A stretch of 64,000 nt of DNA from Christensenella minuta (GTDB lineage: Bacteria > Bacillota > Clostridia > Christensenellales > Christensenellaceae), in contig NZ_CP029256.1 in the NCBI RefSeq assembly GCF_003628755.1, forward strand, positions 2,375,585 to 2,439,584, given 5' to 3'. How positions within the stretch are numbered: position 1 is the first letter of the stretch; each line of letters starts with the position of its first letter. The position numbers and the translations under genes are program-made. Below, piece after piece: positions 50,582 through 59,353 of the stretch. The notes beneath the pieces were generated by a model, which made no database searches, was not told where the DNA came from, and worked only from the letters and a program-made list of their open reading frames with translations.

Positions 50582-51268
50582 ATGGAAGATACGCGTATTT
50601 TGATTATTGAAGACGACCAGACGATACTCAATTTCCTGAGCATATCGCTTAAAACGAACGGCTACCGCTTTGAAGCGGCGAAGACCGGACTTGACGGCAT
50701 TTCCCTTGCGCTTGCCAACAATCCGGATGTGATCCTGCTCGACCTCGGGCTGCCGGATATCGATGGGCTGGAAGTTTTAAGGCAGGTGCGCCAGGCGTCG
50801 GACGTGCCCGTTATCGTGGTATCGGCGCGCGGGCAGGAACGTGAAAAGGTGGAAGCGCTCGACGCGGGCGCGGACGACTATATCACCAAGCCTTTCAGCA
50901 TCGGCGAGCTTCTTGCCCGGGTGCGGGTGGCGCTTCGGAAGCGCGCGCCGCGTCCGGCGGTAAAGGAAACCTTTGAACTGGACGGGCTGGTGATCGACTT
51001 TGAAAAGCGCAGGGTCACGGTGGACGGCAGGGACGTGCATCTTACGCCCATCGAATATAAACTGCTTACCCTGTTGGTGGAAAACAGGGGCAAGGTGCTG
51101 ACGCACAGCTTTATCAACAAACAGGTGTGGGGCTACGAATATACGGAGGATTCCCAGTCGCTGCGCGTATTCATGGCGAACATCCGCCGCAAGATCGAGA
51201 AAAACACCGCCAAGCCGCGCTATATCATGACGGAGGTGGGCGTGGGCTACCGTTTCGCGGATGAATGA
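50582..51268 (+). CDS. kdpE: Response regulator KdpE (OmpR family)
   Basis: 228 residues. Receiver with acidic pair ED (10-11), phosphoacceptor Asp54 in VILLDLGLPD, and KPF (ITKPFSIGELLARVR). C-terminal winged helix: HLTPIEYKLLTLLVENRGKVLTHSFINKQVWG and YIMTEVGVGYRF. Activates the kdp promoter; the three direct repeats upstream of kdpF are the obvious target. Terminator follows. Confidence 0.93.
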   Translation: MEDTRILIIEDDQTILNFLSISLKTNGYRFEAAKTGLDGISLALANNPDVILLDLGLPDIDGLEVLRQVRQASDVPVIVVSARGQEREKVEALDAGADDYITKPFSIGELLARVRVALRKRAPRPAVKETFELDGLVIDFEKRRVTVDGRDVHLTPIEYKLLTLLVENRGKVLTHSFINKQVWGYEYTEDSQSLRVFMANIRRKIEKNTAKPRYIMTEVGVGYRFADE

Positions 51269-51296
51269 GGGCCGCTGAAAAAATCTGCCTTAAAGT

Positions 51297-51331
51297 AAAA
51301 AAGGATACCGTTTGCAGCGGTATCCTTTTTA
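51297..51331 (+). terminator. Terminator of the kdp operon
   Basis: AAGGATACCG / CGGTATCCTT perfect stem with A-run before and T-run after. Confidence 0.85.
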
Positions 51332-51344
51332 TTCATGCTTTATT

Positions 51345-51860
51345 TCAGCGGGCGGCTCCATATTCCGCGAGCGCCCTTTCATAGGCCGCCTTCGTGCGCT
51401 CGTCAAAGCACGCCATCGTAATCTCCATGTCCGGATGCTCCCGCAAAAAAGCGAGGATCGTTTCCGTGGCGGTCCGCGCCGCGCGTTCCAAAGGAAAATG
51501 GTAGACGCCAGTGCTGATGGATGGAAAAGCGACCGTTTTTGCGCCGTATTCCGCCGCAAGACGCAGGCTGCTTAAATAGCTCCCCGCAAGCAGCGCGTCT
51601 TCGCCTGCGGTTCCGCCCCGCCAGATAGGGCCGGGCGTGTGGATTACATAATTTGCGGGCAGGCGGTAGCCCTTGGTTATTTTTGCTTTTCCGGTCCCGC
51701 ACCCGTGGAGCGTGCGGCATTCTGCGAGCAGCTCCGGTCCGGCTGCCCGGTGGATCGCCCCGTCTACGCCGCCCCCGCCGAGAAGAGAGGTGTTCGCCGC
51801 GTTGACGATCGCGTCCACATGCTGCTCCGTAATATCTCCCAAAATGATCCTGTAGCCCAT
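51345..51860 (-). CDS. Macro-domain protein (O-acetyl-ADP-ribose deacetylase-like)
   Basis: 171 residues from ATG 51860 (AGGAGG 7 nt upstream). Macro fold: [87 protein letters not shown] binds ADP-ribose; the asparagine and the GGGVDGAIH loop match active MacroD/YmdB-type hydrolases. Removes ADP-ribose from proteins or O-acetyl-ADP-ribose. The preceding flavin-ferredoxin gene ends 2 nt before this start, so both are one operon. Confidence 0.92.
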   Translation of the reverse strand: MGYRIILGDITEQHVDAIVNAANTSLLGGGGVDGAIHRAAGPELLAECRTLHGCGTGKAKITKGYRLPANYVIHTPGPIWRGGTAGEDALLAGSYLSSLRLAAEYGAKTVAFPSISTGVYHFPLERAARTATETILAFLREHPDMEITMACFDERTKAAYERALAEYGAAR

Positions 51861-51861
51861 A

Positions 51862-52461
51862 TCAACGCCTCCTGATCGCTTCTGCGGGGCAGTTTTCCAC
51901 ACACAATCCGCAGTGCAGGCAGTTTTCCTGCCGGATCGCATAAGGCTCGCCCGCATCAATGCACTGCTGCGGGCACAGCCCGGCGCAGATGCCGCATGAG
52001 ATACACGCATCCGTGATCTCATAGCCCTTTTTGTGTTCGGCGGGATGGCCAAGGAAAAATGTTTCCCGGTAAACGGGCGTCTCCGAGAGGTTGAAATATT
52101 CGCCCTGCCCTTCATACAGGCAAAACACTTCGAGGATGTTCCTGCTGTCCCCCGGATAAACCCCGTTCATAGACGGATTCGTCTCGAAGATGCGCGTGAG
52201 CAGCTCCTGCGAAACCCGTTTTACCCTGCCGCGCAGGGTCAGCATTTCCCAGTTTTTTGTCAGCCCCGTCACAGAAACAAACTGTTGCTCCATGAGCTGG
52301 CTGTAAAAGTCCTTGCCGCGCGCCGTGAGGAAATACAGACCGTCCTCCTCCACGCGCATCACGTCAATGATGCGCGTCGCAGGCCTGCCCTCCCCGTCCA
52401 GCGTCGCAAACGTGCAGTCCTTTATTTCCCGCATCATTTGCAGGTATTCCTTTGTTCCCAT
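51862..52461 (-). CDS. Pyridoxamine oxidase-like flavin domain fused to 2x[4Fe-4S] ferredoxin
   Basis: 199 residues from ATG 52461 (AGGGGG 8 nt upstream). Residues about 5-135 are a split-barrel flavin domain ([38 protein letters not shown]). Residues about 145-197 contain [19 protein letters not shown] and [16 protein letters not shown]: two complete CX2CX2CX3C ferredoxin motifs. A flavin-to-ferredoxin electron carrier or reductase. It is translationally linked to the macro-domain gene. Confidence 0.9.
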   Translation of the reverse strand: MGTKEYLQMMREIKDCTFATLDGEGRPATRIIDVMRVEEDGLYFLTARGKDFYSQLMEQQFVSVTGLTKNWEMLTLRGRVKRVSQELLTRIFETNPSMNGVYPGDSRNILEVFCLYEGQGEYFNLSETPVYRETFFLGHPAEHKKGYEITDACISCGICAGLCPQQCIDAGEPYAIRQENCLHCGLCVENCPAEAIRRR

Positions 52462-52674
52462 GCGCTATGCCCCCTTTCTTTATAGGAAAGATAACACAAT
52501 TTAGGGCGTATATTCAACCGCGGGAGATTATTTGCTGAAAAAAAAAACACGCTGTGGTAAAATATTACGGGGAAGGACGGGCATTTTGCCCGCCCGGACA
52601 GGGCATGCCGCTTTCGGCGCAGGCTTCCGGCCTGCACGGGCGGCGGAAAATCGTAATAAAGGAGAACGTTTTTT

Positions 52675-53844
52675 ATGATCGTTGAACCGAAAGTAAGAGG
52701 ATTTATCTGCACCACGGCGCATCCCACGGGATGCAGGGCAAACGTGCGGCAGCAAATAGAATATGTAAAAAGCCAGCCGAAGACGAACGGCCCGGGGCGG
52801 GTGCTCGTTATCGGCAGTTCCACCGGCTATGGGCTCTCGTCGCGCATCGATCTTGCGTTTTCATCCGGCGCGGCGACCATCGGCGTGATGTTCGAGCGCC
52901 CGGCAAGCGGCAAGCGCACGGCTTCCGCGGGGTGGTATAATACCGCTGCGTTCGAGGAATTTGCGCATGCGGACGGGCTGTATGCAAAGACCATCAACGG
53001 CGACGCTTTTTCGCGCGGGGTCAAGGAACAGGCGGCGGAACTGATCGAAAAAGACCTGGGGCAGGTGGATATGGTGGTGTATAGCCTCGCGTCCCCGCGC
53101 CGCACCCTTGCGGACGGGACGACGGTTTCTTCCACGCTCAAGACCACGGACAGCGATTACACGAATAAAACCATCGACCTTGCGACGCGCAGGATCACAG
53201 AAGTGACGGTTCCGCCCGCGACAGAGCAGGAGATCGCGGACACGGTGAAGGTCATGGGAGGGGAAGACTGGAAGGAATGGATCTCCCTGTTGTCTGAAAA
53301 AGGGCTGCTCGCGCCGGATGCGGTAACGCTCGCTTATTCCTACCTCGGGCCGGAGCTCACGCATCCGATATATATGGACGGTTCGATCGGCCGGGCAAAG
53401 GAGCATTTGTTCCGCACCTCGCAGGAGATCACGCAGGAGGTTCCGGGCGTTACGGCCTATATTTCCGTCAATAAGGCGCTGGTCACGCAGTCGTCCGCGG
53501 CGATCCCGATCGTGCCGTTGTATATTTCCATCCTGTACCATGTGATGAAGGAAAAAGGGACGCACGAGGGCTGTATTGAGCAGATGCACCGCCTGTATGC
53601 GGAGAAGCTGCCCGCGCTTAAGACGGACGAGCGCGGCATGCTGCGCCTTGACGACTGGGAGATGAAGCCGGATGTGCAGGCGGCTGTGCTTCGCGCATGG
53701 AACGAGATTACAGACGAGAATCTCGGGCAGCTTGCGGATGTAGAGGGCTATTGGGAGGATTTCTACCAGATGTTCGGATTCCGCATGAAGGGCGTGGACT
53801 ACGCCGCGGATGTGGAAGTGGACGTACCGGTTGAAAGTATTTAA
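52675..53844 (+). CDS. fabV: Trans-2-enoyl-CoA/ACP reductase FabV
   Basis: 389 residues, standard FabV length. N-terminal IVEPKVRGFICTTAHPTGC, NADH motif VIGSSTGYGLSSRIDLAFSSGA and the FabV active-site Tyr-(x8)-Lys in YMDGSIGRAK, after YSYLGPELTHP. Reduces enoyl-ACP or crotonyl-CoA in fatty-acid synthesis or butyrate-type fermentation. AAAGGAG precedes the start. The 200 bp upstream have GC-rich inverted repeats but no clear promoter. Confidence 0.95.
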   Translation: MIVEPKVRGFICTTAHPTGCRANVRQQIEYVKSQPKTNGPGRVLVIGSSTGYGLSSRIDLAFSSGAATIGVMFERPASGKRTASAGWYNTAAFEEFAHADGLYAKTINGDAFSRGVKEQAAELIEKDLGQVDMVVYSLASPRRTLADGTTVSSTLKTTDSDYTNKTIDLATRRITEVTVPPATEQEIADTVKVMGGEDWKEWISLLSEKGLLAPDAVTLAYSYLGPELTHPIYMDGSIGRAKEHLFRTSQEITQEVPGVTAYISVNKALVTQSSAAIPIVPLYISILYHVMKEKGTHEGCIEQMHRLYAEKLPALKTDERGMLRLDDWEMKPDVQAAVLRAWNEITDENLGQLADVEGYWEDFYQMFGFRMKGVDYAADVEVDVPVESI

Positions 53845-53864
53845 GAAAAGAGGGGAGCTATAGC

Positions 53865-54542
53865 ATGCTGGTATTGATCGACAATGCGAATTTGAAGGAG
53901 ATCGAGTCGCTCTACCGGGATTATCCGTATGACGGGGTTACGACGAATCCTTCCATCCTGATGAAGGAGCACAAAAATCCGTTTAAGGTTTTAAAAGATA
54001 TCCGCGCGTTCCTGCCGGATGATTCGATGCTGCACGCGCAGGTGGTTTCGGAGGGCACGGATAAAATGGTGGAGGAAGCGCATTTCATGCTGAATGAGAT
54101 ACGGGAAGACCTTTTCATCAAAGTGCCAGTGACGACGGACGGCCTGCGGGCGATCCATATCCTGAAAAAAGAAGGAATCAACGTTACGGCGACTGCGGTC
54201 TATACGGCGATGCAGGCGTTTATGGCGGCCAAGGCCGGTGCGCGCTATACCGCGCCGTACGTCAACCGGCTCGATAATATGGGCGCGGACGGCGTACAGG
54301 TGGCGAAAGATATCCATGATATGTTCCGCATCCACAATATGGAGGCGGACGTGCTTGCCGCGAGCTTTAAAAATTCCCAGCAAATCCTGAACCTGTGCAA
54401 GCATGGGATCGGCTCGGTAACGGCGGCGCCGGATGTTCTGCGCGCGCTTACCTACCACGACGCCACCTTTACCGCGGAAGAAAATTTCACGCATGATTTC
54501 TATTCGCTGCTCAACGAGGTGGAAGGCACACATTTGAAATGA
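53865..54542 (+). CDS. fsa: Fructose-6-phosphate aldolase/transaldolase-like
   Basis: 225 residues, the short transaldolase class (FSA/TalC). YDGVTTNPSILMKE, LFIKVPVTTDGLRAIH with the Schiff-base Lys in IKVPVT, YTAMQAFMAAKAGARYTAPYVNRLDN. Cleaves fructose 6-phosphate to dihydroxyacetone and glyceraldehyde 3-phosphate, or acts as a transaldolase. It follows fabV by 20 nt, likely co-transcribed. Confidence 0.9.
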   Translation: MLVLIDNANLKEIESLYRDYPYDGVTTNPSILMKEHKNPFKVLKDIRAFLPDDSMLHAQVVSEGTDKMVEEAHFMLNEIREDLFIKVPVTTDGLRAIHILKKEGINVTATAVYTAMQAFMAAKAGARYTAPYVNRLDNMGADGVQVAKDIHDMFRIHNMEADVLAASFKNSQQILNLCKHGIGSVTAAPDVLRALTYHDATFTAEENFTHDFYSLLNEVEGTHLK

Positions 54543-54852
54543 CGGCGCTTTCCCGGCAGGTGGGAACAGGAATGAAAATGATCCCTCTAGCGCCCCCGTG
54601 CACGCGAAGGAACATGCGCGGCAAAAGATGTCGCGAAGAGGTTGGGGAAAAGACGGGAGGAGAAGGAAAATGACAATGGAAAAAGCAAGGGCGCAGCAGG
54701 AAGCATGAGGTCTGCCGGTCTGACAGCATAATGCGGAAGATAATACTGTATTGATAGACGGAGTTTTGTACGAAGGGGGTAGAGGAGTTCCCGGAAAAAA
54801 CTTCGCAGGATAGGCCGGGGAGGTCTTTGCGTAGATATCAGATAAAGGAAAG
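54543..54852. other. Gene-free region after fsa
   Basis: About 310 bp with no ORF carrying a ribosome site and no strong structure; purine-rich stretches only. I see nothing to annotate. Confidence 0.4.
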
Positions 54853-54891
54853 AAAAAACGGACGGCCTGCTTTGAAGGCCGCCCGTTTTTT
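54853..54891. terminator. Bidirectional terminator between fsa and the lipoprotein gene
   Basis: AAAAAACGGACGGCCT pairs with AGGCCGCCCGTTTTTT (one mismatch), 7-nt loop. Confidence 0.8.
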
Positions 54892-54934
54892 CTTTTGCGC
54901 AGTCAAACGGTCCGGAATCCTTTTGCGCCCGGCC

Positions 54935-55801
54935 TTAGCCGATCGCTTCGTTAATTTGGTAAGACGCGGTGGTGAATGTTTTTCCTTCGGCCGTCATGCT
55001 TTCGGGGAGGGAAAACGTAAGCGTTGCCGTCCGGCCCGGGCCGATCGTGGTTTCCGACGAGGTCATCTGTGCGCAGATAATGCCCGAATCGTCAGAAAAC
55101 AGCGCGGTCGCACTGATCCTCTGGCATACAAGCGTCGACGAATTCGTAATCGTCAGCGTATATTCCGTATCCGTGCTGTTTTCCGCGACCGCCAGGTCCT
55201 TTGAGATATCCGTATACTGGTTGGCGTTCATGGTGACGGATATGCTCGCCGTAACGGCGGGGGGCAGGTCTCCGCTTCCCTTTTCGACGGGGACGATGAT
55301 CTGGCTGCCAGGTGAAAACTGGTAAAAGTCGTATGGCTTTTCGCCCTCCGGATAATTCACATGCACCGTAACCACAGGGATCGTAACATCGTTTCCGTTC
55401 TGCACCTGGACGATCATGTTGTTTCCGCTGATCATCGTGGTTTTACAGCTGATGCGGTCTGCATACTTCTGCAATGCGTTATTAATTTCCTGCTCGTCAT
55501 AGACGGAAGCGCCGTCCTCTTCCTTAACGGCTTCCTTGGGAACGATTCCCTCTTCCACCAACTCCTGCATCTGCTGCTGGTCAAGCGTGGAAGTCGCTTC
55601 TGCGGAAGGCTCCTCTGCCGGGGCTGCCGCCGCTTCGGACTGGTCTGCGCTTTCCGCTTCCCCTTCCGTCCCCCCTGCCGCCGCTTCGGCGGGCTCGGAG
55701 GTCCCCACAATTTCCAGCTTTCCCATGCTTGGAACAGCGCAAGCCGTAATGCCAAGGGCCGTAACGAGCAAAACGGCCGTCAGCACAACAAATTTTTTCA
55801 T
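54935..55801 (-). CDS. Lipoprotein of unknown function
   Basis: 288 residues from ATG 55801 (AGGAG upstream). Lipobox ITAC with Cys21. Residues about 22-70 are a low-complexity Glu/Ala/Pro-rich tether, then a helical segment (STLDQQQMQELVEEGI), and from about 110 a beta-rich domain (TMISGNNMIVQVQNGNDVTIPVVTVHVNYPEG ... TVSIS ... SLPESM) that looks like a FxLYD/beta-sandwich surface domain. No family recognised beyond that. TATAAT on the minus strand at 55872-55877. Confidence 0.7.
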   Translation of the reverse strand: MKKFVVLTAVLLVTALGITACAVPSMGKLEIVGTSEPAEAAAGGTEGEAESADQSEAAAAPAEEPSAEATSTLDQQQMQELVEEGIVPKEAVKEEDGASVYDEQEINNALQKYADRISCKTTMISGNNMIVQVQNGNDVTIPVVTVHVNYPEGEKPYDFYQFSPGSQIIVPVEKGSGDLPPAVTASISVTMNANQYTDISKDLAVAENSTDTEYTLTITNSSTLVCQRISATALFSDDSGIICAQMTSSETTIGPGRTATLTFSLPESMTAEGKTFTTASYQINEAIG

Positions 55802-55989
55802 AAGGGCTCCTATACTGTCGTAAGCGCTAAAACCACAAGGGTTTTCGGCCAACGGTACTCTTTGTAATGCAATTATAACAGATACAGAAATTTTGTGTTA
55901 CAATAAGGAGTGGATTTTACAAATTATTCACGAATTAGGCTTAGTAAAGCCTTTCGGCCTTCGCGCCTTAAGGAAAGGAAAGAGGCATA

Positions 55990-56643
55990 ATGGTATACGA
56001 TACGGTAATCTTTGATTTGGACGGCACGCTGCTTAATACGCTCATGGACCTTAAAGACAGCCTGAACTATGTGCTTGGAAAAAACGGGTTCCCTGAGCGC
56101 ACCGCGCGGGAAGTACGCGGCTTCCTCGGAAACGGGGTCAGGGTCCTCCTCAAATCTTCGCTGCCGGAAGGAACGGGCGAAGCGGATATGGAAAGGTGCC
56201 TTGCCGAATTCAAGGCGCGTTACGCCCTGCACCTGCGGGATAAGACCTGCCCGTATGACGGCGTGATATCCGTATTGAAGGCCCTGGCAAAAATGGGCGT
56301 GCGCACGGCCATCGTATCGAACAAATTCGATCAGGCGGTAAAGCTGTTGAGCAGGGAATATTTTGACGGCCTCGTGGAAAGCGCGGTAGGAGAAAGTGAA
56401 ACAGTACGCAGGAAACCCTCGCCGGACGGTGTGCTTGCGGCAATGAAAGAGCTTCGCGGAAAGCGCGAAACCACGCTTTATGTAGGGGATTCCGAGGTAG
56501 ATGTCGAGACCGCAAAAAATGCGGGGGTGAAATGCGCGGGCGTGACATGGGGGTTCCGGGACCGCGGCGTGCTTGAGGCGGCGGGCGCCGATTATATCAT
56601 AGACCGCCCGGAAGAACTGCTGGAAATCGCGGCGGCAGGCTGA
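55990..56643 (+). CDS. HAD-family hydrolase, phosphoglycolate phosphatase-like
   Basis: 217 residues. HAD motif I VIFDLDGTLLNTLMDL, motif II TAIVSNK, motif III K in RKPSPDGV, motif IV YVGDSEVDVETAKNAG. Cap domain C1 type; length and motifs match Gph. Removes phosphate from 2-phosphoglycolate or other small phosphates. Divergent from the lipoprotein gene. Confidence 0.9.
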   Translation: MVYDTVIFDLDGTLLNTLMDLKDSLNYVLGKNGFPERTAREVRGFLGNGVRVLLKSSLPEGTGEADMERCLAEFKARYALHLRDKTCPYDGVISVLKALAKMGVRTAIVSNKFDQAVKLLSREYFDGLVESAVGESETVRRKPSPDGVLAAMKELRGKRETTLYVGDSEVDVETAKNAGVKCAGVTWGFRDRGVLEAAGADYIIDRPEELLEIAAAG

Positions 56644-56651
56644 ATATTTCG

Positions 56652-56688
56652 GGCCGGGCAGGCGGTTTGCCGCGGGCGGCCTTTTTTT
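56652..56688 (+). terminator. Terminator of the HAD gene
   Basis: GC-rich hairpin GGCCG...CGGCC with inner GGCGG/CCGC stem, then seven T. Confidence 0.7.
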
Positions 56689-56716
56689 AGCGACAAAGTG
56701 AAAATATATTTCCATA

Positions 56717-56745
56717 TTGACATTTTATTTTTAAAAAGGTATCAT
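56717..56745 (+). promoter_or_regulatory. Promoter of the deoR-deoC operon
   Basis: TTGACA (56717-56722), 17 nt, TATCAT (56740-56745). Confidence 0.7.
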
Positions 56746-56786
56746 AAAAATGACGGAAAAGTCCGTAAAAGAAAGAGTGGAAAGCC

Positions 56787-57560
56787 ATGAACGGTGAACT
56801 GATACAGCTACGGCAGAATGAAATTTATGAATATATTAAAGGCCGCAACCTGACCACGATCCAGGATATCAGCGAAGCGCTCCATATGTCCCAGTCCACG
56901 GTGCGGCGCGACCTCAAGAAGCTGGAGGAGGAGCAGAAAGTGGTCTCCTTCCACGGCGGCGTTTCCGCGCATATCGGCGACGAACCCTTTACGGAACGGA
57001 AGGTGCGCCATGCCCGGGAAAAAGAGACGGTCGGGCGGCGGGCGGCACGTCTGGTGGAATCCGGCGATATCATCTACATCGGGGGAGGGTCTTCCACTTA
57101 CGCGTTCGCGTCCGCGCTCTCCTGCCGAACGAATCTTGAAAACGTGGCGGTAGTGACCGCCGCCATGAATATCGCGAATTGCTTTATGGGAAACGCGGGC
57201 TTCCAGGTGATCGTACCGGGAGGGATCGTGAAGACCTTCGACGAGAGCATGACCTCGCAGATGACGCTCGACGGCCTTTCCGCTTTTAATTTTACCAAAG
57301 CGTTCCTGGGGGTGCAGGGCCTCACGGTAGGGCGCGGCTATACGCTGCCTACCATAGAACTCGCGGAGCTTAAAAAAGCGGTGATCGCCCATACGGACCG
57401 GGTGATCCTGCTGTGCGATTATACAAAGCTCGGCAAGGTCGGGTCGTATAACATCTGCCCGGTTTCGCGGATCGATACGGTCGTGACGGACAAGCGGGGC
57501 CGGGGCGCGGGTGAGCAGGAAGCGATCGGCCGCGCGGGCGTAGATTTTATTTTTGCGTGA
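56787..57560 (+). CDS. DeoR-family transcriptional regulator
   Basis: 257 residues. N-terminal HTH LTTIQDISEALHMSQSTVRRDLKKLEEE and C-terminal effector domain (DeoRC: IYIGGGSSTYAFASAL, AFLGVQGLTVGRGYTLPTIELAELKKA, LCDYTKLGKV). Binds a phosphosugar. It sits directly before deoC and probably controls it and itself. Confidence 0.9.
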   Translation: MNGELIQLRQNEIYEYIKGRNLTTIQDISEALHMSQSTVRRDLKKLEEEQKVVSFHGGVSAHIGDEPFTERKVRHAREKETVGRRAARLVESGDIIYIGGGSSTYAFASALSCRTNLENVAVVTAAMNIANCFMGNAGFQVIVPGGIVKTFDESMTSQMTLDGLSAFNFTKAFLGVQGLTVGRGYTLPTIELAELKKAVIAHTDRVILLCDYTKLGKVGSYNICPVSRIDTVVTDKRGRGAGEQEAIGRAGVDFIFA

Positions 57561-57613
57561 AAAGGAACAACATCCTTTCAAAATATGATTAAACCTAAAG
57601 GAGAAACTGGAAT

Positions 57614-58294
57614 ATGAATGCAAGAGAAGCGGCGCGCCTGATCGATATCAGCGCGGTAAGGACGCATCACACGATGAGTGACATCGAGGAGATCGTAGGG
57701 TACGCAAAGGAATATAAATTCATCAACGTGCACGTACTGCCGAACTGGATGAAGCAGCTTTCGGAAATGCTGAAGGACGTAGAAGGGGTGTATGCGGGAG
57801 GGCCGGTGGGATTTCCGTCCGGAGCGCATAAAACGGAGACGAAGGTCGTCGAGGCGAAGGGACTGATCGAGGACGGCATCGAGGAAATGGACATCGTGAT
57901 GAACGTAGGACGATTCAAAAACAAGGAATACGGTTATGTGCTGAAAGAACTGAGGGAGATCATAGGGCTTGCGAAAAACGCGGGGCGTCCGATTCTCACG
58001 AAGGTGCTGATCGAGCTGAATTGCCTGACGGAAGAGGAAGCGGACAAGGCGTGCGAGATCGTCGTGTCAAGCGGAGCGGATTTTCTGAAGACGGGAACAG
58101 GCTGGGTGCCGGGAGACGCGAATATCGAACGGATCCGCAGGATAAAGAAGAACCTGGCGGGAACGGGGATGAAGGTAAAGGCGGCGGGAGGCATCCGCAC
58201 GCGTGAGGAATTCGACGAGCTTCTGGAGATGGGAGTAGAGCGCTTCGGCATCAACACGCAGTCGGCGATCGAGATCGTAAAATCGTTTGAATAA
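57614..58294 (+). CDS. deoC: Deoxyribose-phosphate aldolase-family protein (DeoC)
   Basis: 226 residues. DeoC family TIM barrel: IDISAVRTHHTMSDIEEIV, PVGFPSGAHKTETKVVEAKGLIEDGIEEMDIVMNVGRFKN, PILTKVLIELNCL, SGADFLKTGTGWVPGDANIERI (Schiff-base Lys in FLKTGTG), AAGGIRTREEF. Splits deoxyribose 5-phosphate to acetaldehyde and glyceraldehyde 3-phosphate. It diverges somewhat from canonical DeoC at the N-terminus, so a related ketose-phosphate aldolase activity is possible. AAAGGAG precedes the start. Confidence 0.85.
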   Translation: MNAREAARLIDISAVRTHHTMSDIEEIVGYAKEYKFINVHVLPNWMKQLSEMLKDVEGVYAGGPVGFPSGAHKTETKVVEAKGLIEDGIEEMDIVMNVGRFKNKEYGYVLKELREIIGLAKNAGRPILTKVLIELNCLTEEEADKACEIVVSSGADFLKTGTGWVPGDANIERIRRIKKNLAGTGMKVKAAGGIRTREEFDELLEMGVERFGINTQSAIEIVKSFE

Positions 58295-58555
58295 GCAAGC
58301 TTGTTTTTAGCGCACGAACGGAAAAAGCGCAAAGTGAAAGCCCTGGCGCGGGACGCGGATGCGTTTGCTTTCCCAGCGGCGGTAAGGGACGCAGGGAAAG
58401 ACGGGGACGCGCGGAAAAAATCCGGAGGGTCGAAACGGTTCCGGAGGATGTCCCGCGCCGGGGCGGGGCAAACTTGCCGGAAGGGCAAATAAAAGGTATC
58501 ATGGAAAAATGGTCGGCCGGGGGCAGGGCCATTTTCGTTTTGGATGGGAGAAACA
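58295..58555 (+). other. Structured region between deoC and the next HAD gene
   Basis: Nested inverted repeats: CCCTGGCGCGGGAC (58341-58354) with GTCCCGCGCCGGGG (58450-58463), CTTTCCC/GGGAAAG inside it, and further small hairpins TTGCC/GGCAA and AAAATGG/CCATTTT (about 58506-58535). No ORF with a ribosome site. Possible structured RNA. Confidence 0.35.
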
Positions 58556-59209
58556 ATGCGTAAATACGATCATATTATGTTCGACATGGATGGAACGTTC
58601 GTCGACTCAAGGAACTTTCACGGCCGCGCGTTCCAGCGCTATTTCAAACAATGCGGCAGGGAAGTGGATATGGAAGCGGTAAAGGACGCGCTTGGGGTAA
58701 CGATCCTCGATATTTTCCACAGAATCGGGATCACCGGCGAGGAAGAGGACAGGGCCTTCGACCACCTGGCGGAATTTTACCAGACAGGCGCGGACGACCT
58801 GATTATGGAAATTCCCTTCGGGGAACAGGCCAAAGAGACCTTTTTCGCCCTGCATGAAAAGGGCTACCAGATGAGCGTAGTAACCAATTCCTTCACCGAG
58901 CTGACGGAGAAGGTTCTGCAGCTGCACGGCCTCAGGCACTGCTTTGTGGAGGTCGCGGGCGCGGACCGGCACTCGCTCGACAAGGAAGAGCGGTGCCGGA
59001 ACCTGCTCAAAAAGTATGGGGTGGATGCAGGCCGCGCGCTTTACGTGGGCGATGCGGAGCGCGATATCGAGATCGCGAACATCATCGGCAGTGACTCCTG
59101 TTTTGCGGATGTGCCCATTGGCTGGGCAAAGGACAAACGGCGAATCTATGAAGAATTGAAGCCTACCTATACCGTAAAGGCGCTGGGCGGGCTGACAGAT
59201 TTTCTATGA
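58556..59209 (+). CDS. HAD-family hydrolase (beta-phosphoglucomutase/Gph-like)
   Basis: 217 residues from ATG 58556 (GGGAG upstream). Motif I IMFDMDGTFVDSRN, motif II SVVTNSFTELT, motif IV LYVGDAERDIEIANIIGSD. The DxDGTFVD and C1 cap are as in small-metabolite phosphatases. It is separated from deoC by 260 bp and may be co-transcribed through read-through. Confidence 0.85.
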   Translation: MRKYDHIMFDMDGTFVDSRNFHGRAFQRYFKQCGREVDMEAVKDALGVTILDIFHRIGITGEEEDRAFDHLAEFYQTGADDLIMEIPFGEQAKETFFALHEKGYQMSVVTNSFTELTEKVLQLHGLRHCFVEVAGADRHSLDKEERCRNLLKKYGVDAGRALYVGDAERDIEIANIIGSDSCFADVPIGWAKDKRRIYEELKPTYTVKALGGLTDFL

Positions 59210-59306
59210 CGGAGGAAGAAGGCGCGGCAAGCGCCACAGGCGCCGTATCCGGAAACCACCTGGCTCCGGATTCATGCTTCATACCGGCAGGAAACGAAAT
59301 AAAAAC

Positions 59307-59338
59307 AAACCGCGGCGGATTGCTTCCGCCGCGGTTTT
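59307..59338. terminator. Bidirectional terminator between HAD and oxidoreductase genes
   Basis: AAACCGCGGCGGA / TCCGCCGCGGTTT perfect stem with T-run on both sides. Confidence 0.85.
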
Positions 59339-59353
59339 TGCGTTTTGTCGAAA

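Noticed and set aside
54543-54852. 4.5S/SRP-like or other housekeeping RNA
   Set aside because: No GGAAGCAGCC-type core or other conserved RNA signature found. Likewise no tRNA or rRNA was recognised in the window.
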